Source of the DNA: Aeromonas jandaei
Lineage (GTDB): Bacteria > Pseudomonadota > Gammaproteobacteria > Enterobacterales > Aeromonadaceae
Direction: 5' to 3'
Assembly (NCBI RefSeq): GCF_037890695.1
Contig: NZ_CP149571.1
Coordinates: 1,006,001-1,070,000, forward strand
Length of the DNA stretch: 64,000 nt
Shown here: positions 8,171 to 19,629 of the stretch, piece after piece
Numbering within the stretch: position 1 is the stretch's first letter
How the letters are laid out: every line of letters starts with the position of its first letter
Translations under genes and position numbers: made by a program
Notes under the pieces: generated by a model
Database searches by the model: none
Told to the model about the DNA's origin: nothing
Seen by the model: only the letters and a program-made list of their open reading frames with translations

Positions 8171-9172
8171 TCAGCGGCTGGCGGCGCGGGCGCTCAGTTC
8201 TGCTTTCTCGCTATCGCTCAGGAAGGCCAGGGTCAGGCCGTTCTGCTGGGCGGTGCGGATCTCGCTCGCGGTCATGCCTGCGGCCGGGGCGGCCACTTCA
8301 TATTCGTGGGGCAGATCGATGCCTTCCACCGCCGGGTCGTCGGTGTTGAGGCAAGCCAGCACGCCGGCAGCCAGGAACTGACGGATCGGGTGTTCGGTCA
8401 GGCTCGCCACCGTGGTGGTCTGGACGTTGGAGGTGAGGCAGGATTCGATGCCGATGCGATGCTCGGCCAGATAGGCCATCAGGGCTGGATCCTGAATCGC
8501 TTTGACACCGTGGCCGATACGCTCGGCACCCAGCTCGCGAATGGCCTGCCACATGCTCTCGGGGCCAGCGGCTTCACCGGCGTGCACGGTGACGCGCATG
8601 CCTGCATCGCGCACCTTGCGGAAGTGGTCGACAAAGAGTTCCCCCGGGAAGCCCAGCTCGTCACCGGCCAGATCGATGGCGACCAGCTTGTCGCGGTGGG
8701 CCAGACAGGCGGCCAGCTCCTGATTGCACTGTTCGGTGCCGAAGGTGCGGCTCATGATTCCAATCAGGTTGGCCTTGATGCCGAAGTCACGGCTGCCCGC
8801 GGCCACGCCGTCGATGATGGCTTCCACCACGCCTTGCGGGTGCAGCTTGTGGGCCATCGCCATGTAGGCCGGGCTGAAGCGCAGCTCTGCATAGTCGATA
8901 CCGGCGCGCAGCAGATCTTCCACGTTTTCGTAGGCAACCCGGCGGCAGGCGTCATAGTCGGCCAGCACGGCAACACCCCAGTCCAGCTTCTTCAGGAAGG
9001 CGACCAGGCTGGGCTCGTTCTCGACGATCTGTACGTGGGGGCGCAGCGCCTCCAGCTCGAAGGCGGGCAGCTGAATATTGTGTTGGCGACCCAGCTCGAG
9101 GATGGTCTGCGGACGGATGTTGCCGTCCAGATGGCGGTGCAGGTCGGTCAGGGGGAGAGATCTGTCAATCAT
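8171..9172 (-). CDS. add: Adenosine deaminase
   Basis: A 333-residue cytosolic enzyme that deaminates adenosine and deoxyadenosine to inosine and deoxyinosine in purine salvage. The zinc-binding [11 protein letters not shown] lies at residues ~12-22. [28 protein letters not shown] carries the metal His and catalytic Glu, and NTDDPAVEG holds the metal Asp pair. The ATG at 9172 is chosen because [17 protein letters not shown] matches the Escherichia coli start and AAGAAGG sits upstream; a longer open frame extends 37 codons further without homology. It stands alone between two strong terminators. Confidence 0.95.
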   Translation of the reverse strand: MIDRSLPLTDLHRHLDGNIRPQTILELGRQHNIQLPAFELEALRPHVQIVENEPSLVAFLKKLDWGVAVLADYDACRRVAYENVEDLLRAGIDYAELRFSPAYMAMAHKLHPQGVVEAIIDGVAAGSRDFGIKANLIGIMSRTFGTEQCNQELAACLAHRDKLVAIDLAGDELGFPGELFVDHFRKVRDAGMRVTVHAGEAAGPESMWQAIRELGAERIGHGVKAIQDPALMAYLAEHRIGIESCLTSNVQTTTVASLTEHPIRQFLAAGVLACLNTDDPAVEGIDLPHEYEVAAPAAGMTASEIRTAQQNGLTLAFLSDSEKAELSARAASR

Positions 9173-9236
9173 GATGGCGCCTTCTTCGAGTCGGGTTTGA
9201 AAGCCTGCCATTCTAGGCGGGGCTTTCAAAAAAGAT

Positions 9237-9260
9237 ACCCCGTTTGCTGGCAAACGGGGT
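9237..9260 (-). terminator. Terminator of glnLG
   Basis: Perfect 10-bp stem ACCCCGTTTG/CAAACGGGGT with a CTGG loop. On the minus strand it is followed by a T-rich tract. It lies about 54 bases after the glnG stop. Confidence 0.85.
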
Positions 9261-9313
9261 CTTATTGGTCGGTGATTTATCAAGGCGTGATGGGAATCGT
9301 TTTTCCCCGGGAC

Positions 9314-10732
<1,419 letters not shown>

Positions 10733-10741
10733 GGTGTTCCC

Positions 10742-11797
10742 TTACTTGCGAAGCGATAGAAAAATGGTGAATTCGGTGTGGCCCGGCCAGCTGATGCAGT
10801 CGATTTTCCCCTTGTGCTGGTCGATGAGGTTCTGGGCGATGGAGAGGCCAAGCCCGGTGCCGCCCTCTTTGCCGGTGATCATGGGATAGAACAGGGTGTC
10901 GCGGATGGCATCGGGAATACCGGGGCCGTTGTCGATGATCTTGATCTCCGCCGCCAGCCGGTAACGCTGACCGTGGATGGTGATCTGGAACGCAGTGCGA
11001 GTCTTGATGCGGATAAGCCCGGTCTGATCGCCCAGCGCTTCGGCGGCGTTGCGCACTATGTTGAGAAACGCCTGCTGCAGCTGATCCGGCTCCATCTCGA
11101 ATTCGGGGATGCTGGGATCGTAATCCCGCTCGATGCGCACCGTCGGTGGCAGCTCCAGCTCCACCAGTCGGCGTACCTGCTCCAGCACCGAATGGACATT
11201 GTGCATCTGGTGGCGGCCGGGGCGCTGGGGGCCGAGCAAGCGATCGACCAGTACCCGCAGCCGATCGGCCTGTTCGATGATGATGCCGGTATATTCGCGC
11301 AGGGCGGGGTCGGGCAGCTCCTTTTGCAGCAGCTGGGCTGCGCCGCGCAGGCCGCCGAGGGGATTCTTGATTTCGTGGGCGAGACCGCGAACCAGCTCTT
11401 TGGCTGCCAGCTGCTGGGCATGCTGCTGCTGCTCCTGACTGATCTTTTTCTGCTGGTCGATCTTGCGAAGCTCCACGACCAGCAGGCGCTGCTCGTGGTC
11501 GGCCATGGGAGTAGCACTCAGCTCTACCAACCGCGGTTCTCCCTCTACCACCAGAGTCACTTCGCTATCGGTAAAGCCCTGCCCTGAAACGAGGCACTGT
11601 TTCAGTCGTTGCAGGTCGAGGGAGATATGTTCCAGCAGATGGGGCAGTTCAATGCCGATCAGCCGTCGTTCACTGAGAGAGAGCAGCTGCTCGGCGGCAG
11701 GATTGACGAACTGGATGCAGAGCCGTTCATCCATCAGGATCACGGCGGTCAGCAAATTATCCAAGAGTGTTTTGGCGTTGTCCGAGCGGGTTGGCAC
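10742..11797 (-). CDS. glnL: Nitrogen sensor kinase/phosphatase NtrB (NR(II))
   Basis: A 351-residue cytoplasmic histidine kinase that phosphorylates NtrC when free of PII. An N-terminal PAS domain (~5-110) is followed by the dimerisation/His domain with VRGLAHEIKNPLGG, where the His is phosphorylated. The ATPase domain has the N box NIVRNAAEAL and the G boxes DNGPGIP and GTGLGLSIAQNL. The start is GTG, with GGGAGAA a few bases upstream. There are no membrane segments, as expected for NtrB. It is separated from glnA by a DUF4124 gene, whereas in Escherichia coli glnA directly precedes glnL. Confidence 0.94.
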   Translation of the reverse strand: MPTRSDNAKTLLDNLLTAVILMDERLCIQFVNPAAEQLLSLSERRLIGIELPHLLEHISLDLQRLKQCLVSGQGFTDSEVTLVVEGEPRLVELSATPMADHEQRLLVVELRKIDQQKKISQEQQQHAQQLAAKELVRGLAHEIKNPLGGLRGAAQLLQKELPDPALREYTGIIIEQADRLRVLVDRLLGPQRPGRHQMHNVHSVLEQVRRLVELELPPTVRIERDYDPSIPEFEMEPDQLQQAFLNIVRNAAEALGDQTGLIRIKTRTAFQITIHGQRYRLAAEIKIIDNGPGIPDAIRDTLFYPMITGKEGGTGLGLSIAQNLIDQHKGKIDCISWPGHTEFTIFLSLRK

Positions 11798-11832
11798 AGG
11801 TTTCTCCCTAAAACGGTGCTGTGCACCTGCAA

Positions 11833-11849
11833 TGCACCGATATGGTGCA
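11833..11849. promoter_or_regulatory. NtrC binding site upstream of glnL
   Basis: The 17-base palindrome TGCACCGATATGGTGCA matches the NtrC consensus TGCACCA-N3-TGGTGCA at 13 of 14 defined positions. It sits 36-52 bases before the glnL start, so bound NtrC would be placed to repress or tune glnLG transcription, as at glnLp of enterics. Confidence 0.75.
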
Positions 11850-11877
11850 TTGAGTTTACCCGCATCGGTGCGCTATA

Positions 11878-12459
11878 TCACCCCTGGTTGGCTTTGGGGG
11901 TGGGTTTGGGAGCCGGATCCACGCTTGCTCTATGCAGGTAAAAGGTGACTGGAGTCGATTTAGCAAGGATCGTACCGTCTTTGGCGAGCAGTTCGAGCTG
12001 GGCCTCGTGGGCGCCGCGATCGACGTTTTCGACCCGGATCGAGAGGCTGTTGCTGACAAGGGGAGCCGCTTTGCCATCCAGTGTCAGCCGCACATCATAC
12101 TGGGTGGGTGGTTTGGGGCTGATCTGGCCCTGGAAGACGATATTGCCGGTGTTGTCGCGCAGAGTGCTGCCCTGTTCCGGTGAAAGCAGGGCGATGACCA
12201 GCTTGGCTGCCTCTTTCTTCTTATTGGCATCGACACCGGTCAGGGAGTTGAAGTTCTCCACCTGTACCGAACGGGGGGCTCCGCTTAAGAAGGGGGCCGT
12301 GCGCAGATCGACTTCCTTTACCTTCTTGCCGGGAGGAGGGGCATCCGTGTAGTGGGTGACGCCATTGCCATCGACCCAGGAGTAGACCTTGGCGGCATGC
12401 GTACCAAATGAGGTCAGCAACAGGAGGGCGACAAGCCCGATGCCATACTTGTTGTTCAT
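11878..12459 (-). CDS. Secreted DUF4124-domain protein
   Basis: A 193-residue exported protein. A signal peptide (MNNKYGIGLVALLLLTSFGTHA, about 22 residues) is followed by a DUF4124 domain with the KVYSWVDGNGVTHYTDAPPPG pattern, then a second domain resembling a beta-sandwich. The ATG at 12459 has AAGGAGAG upstream; the longer frame to 12540 would run through the glnA terminator. It lies between glnA and glnL, a position shared with many Vibrio- and Aeromonas-like genomes. The function is unknown; the family is periplasmic and often linked to the cell envelope. Confidence 0.75.
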   Translation of the reverse strand: MNNKYGIGLVALLLLTSFGTHAAKVYSWVDGNGVTHYTDAPPPGKKVKEVDLRTAPFLSGAPRSVQVENFNSLTGVDANKKKEAAKLVIALLSPEQGSTLRDNTGNIVFQGQISPKPPTQYDVRLTLDGKAAPLVSNSLSIRVENVDRGAHEAQLELLAKDGTILAKSTPVTFYLHRASVDPAPKPTPKANQG

Positions 12460-12503
12460 CCATCTCTCCTTGACGGTATCTTGCTTAATCCTATCAGAGA
12501 AAA

Positions 12504-12523
12504 AACCCGCCAGATGGCGGGTT
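12504..12523 (-). terminator. Terminator of glnA
   Basis: Stem AACCCGCC/GGCGGGTT with a short AGAT loop, followed on the minus strand by a T-run. It lies about 50 bases after the glnA stop and separates glnA from the DUF4124 gene. Confidence 0.85.
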
Positions 12524-12573
12524 TTGTCACGATTGGGCAAGCTGGTCCGATTAACCGGACAGCAGTTTCCGGC

Positions 12574-13983
12574 TTAGACGGAGTAGTACAGCTCGAACTC
12601 CAGCGGGTGCGGGGTCATGCGTACACGGTCAACATCCTGCTGCTTCAGTTCCAGGTAGGAGTTGATGAAGTCATCGCTGAACACGCCGCCACGGGTCAGG
12701 AACTCGCGATCGCTATCCAGAGCAGCAAGTGCTTCGTCCAGAGAACCGGCAACGGTCGGTACTTCTGCAGCCTCTTCCGGCGGCAGGTCGTACAGGTTCT
12801 TGTCCATGGCATCGCCCGGATGGATCTTGTTGATGATACCGTCCAGACCGGCCATCAGCTGAGCTGCAAAGGCCAGGTACGGGTTGGCTGCCGGATCCGG
12901 GAAGCGCACTTCGATACGACGGGCTTTCGGGCTCGGAACCACCGGGATACGGATGGAGGCAGAGCGGTTGCGGGCAGAGTAGGCCAGCATGACCGGTGCT
13001 TCATAACCCGGAACCAGACGCTTGTAGGAGTTGGTGGTCGGGTTGGCGAAGGCGTTGATGGCCTTGGCGTGCTTGATGATACCGCCGATGTAGTGCAGCG
13101 CCATCTCGGACAGACCGCCATACAGGTCGCCGGCGAACAGGTTGACGCCGTTCTTGGCCAGAGACTGGTGGCAGTGCATGCCGGAGCCGTTGTCACCGAA
13201 CATGGGTTTCGGCATGAAGGTGACGGTCTTGTTGTAGGCGTGGGCCACGTTGTGGATCACGTACTTCAGCACCTGCACTTCGTCCGCTTTCAGGGTCAGA
13301 GTATTGAAGCGGGTAGCGATCTCGTTCTGACCGGCAGTCGCCACTTCGTGGTGGTGAGCTTCAACAACCTGGCCCATCTCTTCCAGCACCAGACACATGG
13401 CGGCACGGATGTCCTGGGAGGAGTCAACCGGCGCAACCGGGAAGTAACCGCCTTTCACGAACGGGCGGTGGCCCTTGTTGCCATGCTCATAGGCAGTACC
13501 GGAGTTCCATGCAGCTTCTTCGGATTCGATCTTCACGAAGCTGTGGCCCATGGTGTTGGAGAAGGTGATGTTGTCGAACATGAAGAATTCCGGCTCCGGC
13601 CCGAACAGCACGGTGTCGGCGATGCCGCTGGACTTCAGGAAATCTTCGGCGCGCTTGGCGATGGAGCGCGGGTCGCGGTCGTAGCCCTGCATGGTGGCAG
13701 GCTCCAGCACGTCACACACGATGTTCAGCGTGGTCTCTTCGGTGAACGGATCCAGCTTGGCGGAGGCGGCATCCGGCATCAGTACCATGTCGGATTCGTT
13801 GATGCCTTTCCAGCCACCGATGGAGGAGCCGTCGAACATCTTGCCGTCTTCGAAGAAATCTTCATCAACCTGATGGGCAGGGATGGATACGTGCTGCTCT
13901 TTGCCCTTGGTGTCGGTAAAGCGCAGATCAACAAACTTGACTTCGTGTTCCTGGATCAGGGCCAAAACGTTCTGGACTGACAT
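12574..13983 (-). CDS. glnA: Glutamine synthetase type I
   Basis: A 469-residue dodecameric enzyme that makes glutamine from glutamate, ammonia and ATP. The beta-grasp domain has the latch-region signature [17 protein letters not shown]. Catalytic-domain landmarks are [11 protein letters not shown] and the Asn/Glu loop [22 protein letters not shown]. The adenylylation-site Tyr is in NLYDLPPEE, so activity should be controlled by GlnE. The length is exactly that of the enteric enzyme. Upstream are a sigma54 promoter and two NtrC sites. Confidence 0.97.
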   Translation of the reverse strand: MSVQNVLALIQEHEVKFVDLRFTDTKGKEQHVSIPAHQVDEDFFEDGKMFDGSSIGGWKGINESDMVLMPDAASAKLDPFTEETTLNIVCDVLEPATMQGYDRDPRSIAKRAEDFLKSSGIADTVLFGPEPEFFMFDNITFSNTMGHSFVKIESEEAAWNSGTAYEHGNKGHRPFVKGGYFPVAPVDSSQDIRAAMCLVLEEMGQVVEAHHHEVATAGQNEIATRFNTLTLKADEVQVLKYVIHNVAHAYNKTVTFMPKPMFGDNGSGMHCHQSLAKNGVNLFAGDLYGGLSEMALHYIGGIIKHAKAINAFANPTTNSYKRLVPGYEAPVMLAYSARNRSASIRIPVVPSPKARRIEVRFPDPAANPYLAFAAQLMAGLDGIINKIHPGDAMDKNLYDLPPEEAAEVPTVAGSLDEALAALDSDREFLTRGGVFSDDFINSYLELKQQDVDRVRMTPHPLEFELYYSV

Positions 13984-14040
13984 GCTAAATAACCTCCGGT
14001 GTTAAAACTCTCTGGGTGAATGCGTCGTCGTATTCACATA

Positions 14041-14056
14041 AGCCAGTATCGTGCCA
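14041..14056 (-). promoter_or_regulatory. Sigma54 promoter of glnA
   Basis: The minus strand reads TGGCACGATACTGGCT, matching TGGCACG-N4-TTGCW with one mismatch. The GG and GC landmarks have the standard spacing. It predicts a transcription start near 14031, some 48 bases before the glnA ATG. Confidence 0.8.
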
Positions 14057-14129
14057 AGTTTGTGACAGCCTGATTTCAGGGCAATCCCGTCTCGGTGGTT
14101 CCCCAAAAGCAGGCAATCTCGACTGGTGT

Positions 14130-14180
14130 TGCATCAAAATAGTGCGGCCGCGGATCGTTTTGGTGCACTGAAATAGTGCG
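14130..14180. promoter_or_regulatory. Paired NtrC enhancer sites of glnA
   Basis: Two sites of the TGCACCA-N3-TGGTGCA type: 14130-14146 (TGCATCA/TAGTGCG, 11 of 14) and 14164-14180 (TGCACTG/TAGTGCG, 10 of 14). Their centres are 34 bases apart and fall near -107 and -141 relative to the predicted start. This reproduces the known -108/-140 geometry of the Escherichia coli glnA enhancer. Confidence 0.75.
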
Positions 14181-14334
14181 CAAGATGCGGTCGCACCCCA
14201 TATAAGCAGGGTTTACAGACGAGGTCTATGATCCAGATCCGTTGTCATGCGCGAATGTACTGCAATTCTGCTAGGCAGATCACAAAGGCAAGAGTACAAT
14301 TAGCGCCCAATTTTACCCGGTGATTGAGGCGAGA

Positions 14335-16146
14335 ATGTTAGAGAATTTACGCAATATTGCGATTATTGCGCACGTTGACCACGGCAAAACGACGCTTGTG
14401 GACAAACTGCTGCAGCAGTCCGGTACCCTGGACCGCTCCACGGAAGGCCAGGAACGGATCATGGACTCCAATGATCTGGAACGGGAACGTGGCATCACCA
14501 TTCTCGCCAAGAACACTGCGATCCGCTGGAATGACTACCGCATCAACATCGTTGATACCCCGGGTCACGCCGACTTCGGTGGTGAAGTTGAGCGCGTACT
14601 GTCCATGGTTGACTCCGTGCTGCTGCTGGTTGACGCCGTTGACGGCCCGATGCCGCAAACCCGTTTCGTGACCCAGAAAGCGTTCGCTCAGGGTCTGAAG
14701 CCGATCGTGGTCATCAACAAGGTTGACCGTCCGGGTGCTCGTCCTGACTGGGTAATGGATCAGGTATTTGACCTGTTCGACAACCTGGGCGCGACTGACG
14801 AACAGCTGGACTTCAAAGTGGTTTACGCCTCTGCACTGAACGGTTGGGCCACCATGGATCAGGACGTCGAGTCCGAGAACATGGAGCCGCTGTTCCAGGC
14901 TATCGTCGACAACGTGGAAGCCCCGAAAGCTGACACCGAAGGCGCGTTCCAGATGCAGATCTCCCAGCTGGACTACAACTCCTACGTGGGCGTTATCGGT
15001 ATCGGCCGTATCACTCGTGGTCGCGTCAAGACCAACCAGCAGGTCACCATCGTTGGTGCCGACGGCAAGACCCGCAACGGTAAAGTCGGTCAGGTGCTGG
15101 GCTATCTGGGCCTGTCCCGTACCGAAGTTGCCGATGCGCAAGCTGGCGACATCATCGCCATCACCGGTCTGGGCGAGCTGAAGATCTCCGACACCATCTG
15201 TGACAACGGTGCTGTTGAAGCGCTGCCGCCGCTCTCCGTTGACGAGCCGACCGTGAACATGACCTTCCAGGTCAACACCTCACCGTTCGCCGGTAAAGAG
15301 GGCAAGTTCGTGACCTCCCGTAACATTCTGGAGCGTCTGAACCAGGAGCTGGTCCACAACGTGGCCCTGCGCGTGGAAGAGACCGACGATCCGGACAAGT
15401 TCCGTGTATCCGGTCGTGGTGAACTGCACCTCTCCATCCTGATCGAAAACATGCGTCGCGAAGGTTACGAGCTGGCGGTATCCCGTCCGGAAGTAATCCT
15501 GCGTACCGTTGACGGCGAACTGCAAGAACCGTTCGAAACCGTTACTGTGGACGTGGAAGAAGCGCACCAGGGTTCCGTCATGGAGCAGCTGGGTCTGCGT
15601 AAGGGCGAAATGACCAACATGACCCCGGATGGCAAGGGTCGCGTTCGCCTGGACTTCATGATCCCGAGCCGTGGCCTGATCGGCTTCCAGACCGAGTTCA
15701 TGACCATGACCTCCGGTACCGGTCTGCTGTACCACACCTTCGACCACTACGGTCCGCACAAGGGTGGCAGCATCGGTGAGCGTCAGAACGGCGTGCTGAT
15801 CTCCAACGCTACCGGTAAGGCTCTGACCTACGCCCTGTTCGGTCTGCAAGACCGCGGTCGTCTGTTCATCGGTCACGCGACCGAAGTGTACGAAGGCCAG
15901 GTGATCGGTATCCACTCCCGTTCCAACGACCTGACCGTTAACTGCCTGAAAGGCAAGCAGCTGACCAACATGCGTGCCTCCGGTACCGACGAAGCTCAGG
16001 TGCTGACTCCGCCGATCCGCATGACTCTGGAACAAGCTCTCGAGTTCATCGACAACGATGAACTGGTAGAAGTGACTCCGAAGAGCATCCGTATCCGTAA
16101 GAAGCTGCTGACCGAGCTGGATCGCAAGCGCTCTGGCCGTGGTTAA
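14335..16146 (+). CDS. typA: Translational GTPase BipA/TypA
   Basis: A 603-residue ribosome-associated GTPase of the EF-G/LepA class, involved in ribosome assembly and stress or cold adaptation. The G domain has [10 protein letters not shown] (G1), RGITI (G2), [14 protein letters not shown] (G3) and [12 protein letters not shown] (G4). Domains II, III, V and the BipA-specific C-terminal domain follow, with [10 protein letters not shown] and [11 protein letters not shown]. The ATG at 14335 is preferred to the GTG five codons upstream because it aligns with the family start and has GAGGCGAGA before it. It is divergent from glnA, the same arrangement as in Escherichia coli. Confidence 0.95.
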   Translation: MLENLRNIAIIAHVDHGKTTLVDKLLQQSGTLDRSTEGQERIMDSNDLERERGITILAKNTAIRWNDYRINIVDTPGHADFGGEVERVLSMVDSVLLLVDAVDGPMPQTRFVTQKAFAQGLKPIVVINKVDRPGARPDWVMDQVFDLFDNLGATDEQLDFKVVYASALNGWATMDQDVESENMEPLFQAIVDNVEAPKADTEGAFQMQISQLDYNSYVGVIGIGRITRGRVKTNQQVTIVGADGKTRNGKVGQVLGYLGLSRTEVADAQAGDIIAITGLGELKISDTICDNGAVEALPPLSVDEPTVNMTFQVNTSPFAGKEGKFVTSRNILERLNQELVHNVALRVEETDDPDKFRVSGRGELHLSILIENMRREGYELAVSRPEVILRTVDGELQEPFETVTVDVEEAHQGSVMEQLGLRKGEMTNMTPDGKGRVRLDFMIPSRGLIGFQTEFMTMTSGTGLLYHTFDHYGPHKGGSIGERQNGVLISNATGKALTYALFGLQDRGRLFIGHATEVYEGQVIGIHSRSNDLTVNCLKGKQLTNMRASGTDEAQVLTPPIRMTLEQALEFIDNDELVEVTPKSIRIRKKLLTELDRKRSGRG

Positions 16147-16199
16147 TCCCATGTGCTGAGTCTCGGTAGCCCTCACGGTTGCTGACGATTCGCTGATAG

Positions 16200-16228
16200 A
16201 AAGGCCCAAACCTCAGGTTTGGGCCTTT
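16200..16228 (+). terminator. Terminator of typA
   Basis: Perfect 13-bp stem AAAGGCCCAAACC/GGTTTGGGCCTTT with a TCA loop and seven T. It shares its core with the hairpin after rmuC. Confidence 0.9.
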
Positions 16229-16583
16229 TTTTATCTGCGTTGGGTTGCGCGGTTCGGTTGCACCTTGCCTTGTGGATAAGCGCTGCTGCCGGGTGTGACA
16301 GGCTCTCAGTGGGCATTCTTTTTGGCGCTGTATCTGGCTTGCTATGGCTGGATGCAGAGGGCGTGTTCTGGAGGCAGGGCTCTGCAGATCGGAAGATGGT
16401 CTTACCGGGCCTGCTGGCAGGGGCGGGCTCTTATGGGTGAGCCAAAGCAATCGCTATAAATTTAATTTATGGATTTTGTCTTAATGACCCAGCTTTACCT
16501 TATGTGAGCAAAGTGGGCTGCCTGAAGCACTCTGTGGCTCATGCCAGGCCGTTACAGGGCTGTGTCCGATCCGGGGGCATAAA
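16229..16583. other. Intergenic stretch between typA and trkH
   Basis: About 355 bases between two convergent terminators. Open frames here run into the terminators and look accidental. I see no promoter, RNA or repeat that I can support. Confidence 0.5.
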
Positions 16584-16621
16584 ACGCCCGCCACCGGTTG
16601 TTATCCACCGGTGGCGGGCGT
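16584..16621 (-). terminator. Terminator of trkH
   Basis: Perfect 14-bp stem (ACGCCCGCCACCGG and its complement) with a 10-base loop, directly past the trkH stop, with a T-rich tract on the minus strand. Confidence 0.85.
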
Positions 16622-16634
16622 CGCTGCTTGCGCG

Positions 16635-18077
16635 TTACTGGCGCCAGAACGAGGGGAAGAAGAGTACGGCGACCGTCAGGATCTCCAGCCGTCCCAGCAG
16701 CATGCCGAACGACAACAGCCACTTGGCCGAGTCGGGCAGACTGGCGAAGTTGGTGCTGGGGCCGACCACCGGCCCCATCCCTGGCCCCACGTTGGCAACC
16801 GCGGTGATGGAGCTGGAGATGGAGGTGAGGGGATCGAGCCCGATGGCGGCCAGCAGCGCCGCGATCACCAGAATGATGGCGAAGTAGGCCAGCACGAAGG
16901 AGATCATCGAGCGGATGATAGCGTCGTTGACCGTCCGGCCGTTGTACTTCTGGGGAAATACGCCGGAGGGGTGCATCAGCTGGCGCATCTGCTTCTTGAA
17001 CAGGGCAAAGGCCACCTGTACCCGGAAGATCTTGAGACCGCCCGCAGTCGAGCCCGAGCAGGCGCCCAGCGCCAGCAGCACGATGAAGGTGATGCTGGCC
17101 AGCGGACCCCAGGTGCCGAAGTCACCGAGGCCAAAGCCCGTGGTGGTGAGTACCGAGACGATGTTGAAGCAGCTGATGCGCAGGGCATCCCAGAAGTCGA
17201 ACAGGTTCCGCTCCCACAGGTAGAAGGTCATGATGGCGGTGACCCAGACCACCAGCCAGAAGAAGCCGCGCACCTGGGCATCCTTGAACAGGCTGTAATC
17301 CCGATGGTTGAGGCTCTGCACGTAAAGCAGGAAGGGCAGGCCACCGAGGAACATGAACAGGGTGCCAATCCAGTGTGCCGAGTTGGAGAAGTGGGACATG
17401 GATTGATCGGAGGTGGAGTAGCCGCCGGTGCTGAGGGTGGTCATCGAGTGGTTGATCGCCTCGAACAGCGTCATGCCGCTGGCCCAGTAGGCCATCATGC
17501 AGAGCATGGAGAGCACCAGATAGACCAGCACTATGTTGTTGGCCACCGTCTTGGCCCGTGGCGCACTTTTATCCGACCAGTCCGAGCTCTCGGTCTGGAA
17601 CAGCTTCATGCCGCCGACGTTGAGGTAGGGCAGCACAGCTACCGCCATCACGATAAAGCCGACCCCGCCCAGCCACTGCAGGATGGATCGCCACAGCAGG
17701 ATGCTGTGGGCCATGTTGTCGAGGCCGGAGAGCACGGTAGAGCCCGTGGTAGTCACCCCCGACATGGTCTCGAAGTAGGCATCGGTAAAGTTGATGTGGG
17801 TGATGAAGACAAAGGGCAGCGCCCCGAAGATACAGGCCACCACCCAGACCGAGGTGGTGAGCAGGAACATCTCCCGCACCCCCAGATGGAACTCCGCCTT
17901 GCGTCCGTAATGGAGGCAGAGCAGGGCGGCGCCGTGGGTGATGAGCACCGATTTGAGAAACTCGACGAACCCCTCGGAGCCGGTCAGCAGGGCCAGCAGG
18001 GTCGGCAGCCACATGAAGAGCGCCAGCTTGGAGAGCACCAGCCCGAGAGTAAAGATGATGGGACGCAGCTTGATCAT
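16635..18077 (-). CDS. trkH: Trk potassium uptake membrane subunit TrkH
   Basis: A 480-residue inner-membrane K+ channel-like subunit with four pore repeats. Filter-like segments include MSGVTTTGSTVL, STGGYS, TTTGFGLGDFGTWGP and VANVGPGMGPVVGPSTNF. TrkA, encoded just upstream, forms its cytosolic gating ring. I place the start at the ATG at 18077 (MIKLRPIIFTLG) because the alternative ATG at 18119 lies inside the trkA terminator hairpin. Transcription may therefore restart between trkA and trkH, or read through. Length agrees with TrkH proteins. Confidence 0.92.
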   Translation of the reverse strand: MIKLRPIIFTLGLVLSKLALFMWLPTLLALLTGSEGFVEFLKSVLITHGAALLCLHYGRKAEFHLGVREMFLLTTSVWVVACIFGALPFVFITHINFTDAYFETMSGVTTTGSTVLSGLDNMAHSILLWRSILQWLGGVGFIVMAVAVLPYLNVGGMKLFQTESSDWSDKSAPRAKTVANNIVLVYLVLSMLCMMAYWASGMTLFEAINHSMTTLSTGGYSTSDQSMSHFSNSAHWIGTLFMFLGGLPFLLYVQSLNHRDYSLFKDAQVRGFFWLVVWVTAIMTFYLWERNLFDFWDALRISCFNIVSVLTTTGFGLGDFGTWGPLASITFIVLLALGACSGSTAGGLKIFRVQVAFALFKKQMRQLMHPSGVFPQKYNGRTVNDAIIRSMISFVLAYFAIILVIAALLAAIGLDPLTSISSSITAVANVGPGMGPVVGPSTNFASLPDSAKWLLSFGMLLGRLEILTVAVLFFPSFWRQ

Positions 18078-18106
18078 GTTCGATAACCTGGTCGGTGATT
18101 GAAAAA

Positions 18107-18145
18107 AGACCCGGAGCATCCCCCTGGTGGGGCTGAGCCGGGTCT
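18107..18145 (-). terminator. Hairpin between trkA and trkH
   Basis: Outer stem AGACCCGG/CCGGGTCT with an inner CCCC/GGGG stem, followed on the minus strand by six T. It lies 29 bases after the trkA stop and could partially uncouple trkH from trkA. Confidence 0.75.
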
Positions 18146-18173
18146 GGCGTGACAGTGAGCGGCCATGGGCCCG

Positions 18174-19550
18174 TTACAGGAAGAAGGGGCTGGGCTGGAA
18201 CAGCCGTTCCACTTCCGGGATGTACTTCTTGTCCACCAGGAACATGACCACGTGGTCATCCTGCTGGATCCTGGTGCGATCGTGAGCGATCAGCACCTCA
18301 TCCCCGCGCACTACGGCACCTATGGTGGTGCCCGGCGGCAGCTTGAGCTCGCCCACCGTCTTGCCGACTACCTTGGAGGTGTTTTCGTCGCCGTGGGCAA
18401 TCGCCTCAATCGCCTCGGCGGCGCCGCGGCGCAGACTGTAGACGTTGGCGATATCGGCCCGGCGCACGTGGGTCAGCAGGGCCGAGATGGTGGCCTGCTG
18501 CGGCGAGATGGCGATATCGATGGAACCGCCCTGCACCAGATCGACGTAGGCGCCGCGCTGGATCAGTACCATGGTCTTCTTGGCCCCCATCTTCTTGGCG
18601 AGCAGGGCCGACATGATGTTGGCCTCATCCTCGTTGGTGACGGCGATGAATACGTCGATCTGGTCGATGTGCTCCTCGGCCAGCAACTCCTGATCCGCCG
18701 CATCACCGCAGAAGACGATGGTGTTTTCCAGCAGTTCGGAGAGCTGCTCCGCCCGCTTCTGGTTGCGCTCGATAAGCTTGACGCTGTAGCGCTTCTCCAG
18801 CTGACGGGCGAGGCCGGCGCCGATGTTGCCACCGCCGACGATCATGATGCGGCGGTAGGGGCTCTCGAGGCGCTGCAGCTCCGACATCACGGCGCGGATA
18901 TGGCCTGCGGCGGCGACGAAGAACACCTCGTCATCCGCTTCGATGATGGTGGTGCCTTGCGGGCGGATCGGGCGGCCCTGACGGAAGATGGCTGCTACGC
19001 GAGTTTCGATGTTGGGCATGTGCTCGCGCAGGGTGGAGAGCGCATTGCCGACCAGCGGGCCGCCGTAGTAGGCCTTGACCGCCACCAGACCGACGCGGCC
19101 ACCTGCAAAATCAACCACTTGCAGGGCACCCGGATACTCGATCAGGCGACGCACATAATCGGTCACCAGCTGTTCCGGCGCGATCAGGTGATCCACCGGC
19201 ACCGATTCCGGCAGGAACAGGCGATCCCGCTCGGTCAGATAGGCGGGCGAACGGATCCGCGCCACCTTGTTCGGGGTGTTGAACAGGGAGTAGGCGACCT
19301 GACAGGCGATCATGTTGGTCTCGTCACTGTTGGTGACGGCGACCAGCATGTCGGCATCCTGGGCGCCCGCTTCGCGCAGCACCTTGGGGTGAGCGCCATG
19401 GCCGTTGACTACCCGCAGGTCAAACTTGTCCTGCAGTTCGCGCAGGCGCTCGCTGTCGGTATCGACGATGGTGATGTCGTTGTTCTCTCCGGCCAGGTTC
19501 TCGGCCAGAGTGCCGCCGACCTGGCCGGCTCCCAAAATGATGATCTTCAT
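18174..19550 (-). CDS. trkA: Trk system potassium uptake protein TrkA
   Basis: A 458-residue peripheral membrane protein that binds NAD(H)/ATP and gates TrkH. It contains two tandem RCK modules. The first Rossmann motif is [19 protein letters not shown] at the N-terminus, the second [17 protein letters not shown] at about 235-251; each is followed by an RCK_C domain. The gene follows rsmB with a gap of about 80 bases on the same strand, the fmt-rsmB-trkA order known from Escherichia coli. Confidence 0.95.
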   Translation of the reverse strand: MKIIILGAGQVGGTLAENLAGENNDITIVDTDSERLRELQDKFDLRVVNGHGAHPKVLREAGAQDADMLVAVTNSDETNMIACQVAYSLFNTPNKVARIRSPAYLTERDRLFLPESVPVDHLIAPEQLVTDYVRRLIEYPGALQVVDFAGGRVGLVAVKAYYGGPLVGNALSTLREHMPNIETRVAAIFRQGRPIRPQGTTIIEADDEVFFVAAAGHIRAVMSELQRLESPYRRIMIVGGGNIGAGLARQLEKRYSVKLIERNQKRAEQLSELLENTIVFCGDAADQELLAEEHIDQIDVFIAVTNEDEANIMSALLAKKMGAKKTMVLIQRGAYVDLVQGGSIDIAISPQQATISALLTHVRRADIANVYSLRRGAAEAIEAIAHGDENTSKVVGKTVGELKLPPGTTIGAVVRGDEVLIAHDRTRIQQDDHVVMFLVDKKYIPEVERLFQPSPFFL

Positions 19551-19629
19551 AGGGAACGTCTACTCACGTTGAGGCAGTAAAGGGGCATGCCGCCAGCATG
19601 GCGATTGCCCCGGAAGAAGCATGTCAGCG

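Noticed and set aside
12481-13980. 499-codon open frame antisense to glnA
   Set aside because: Exact shadow of glnA; it runs through the glnA terminator and has no recognisable domain.
16219-16440. 73-codon ORF after typA
   Set aside because: It begins inside the typA terminator stem.
18078-18119. 14-codon N-terminal extension of trkH
   Set aside because: The upstream ATG lies inside the trkA terminator hairpin; the ATG at 18077 matches the family start.
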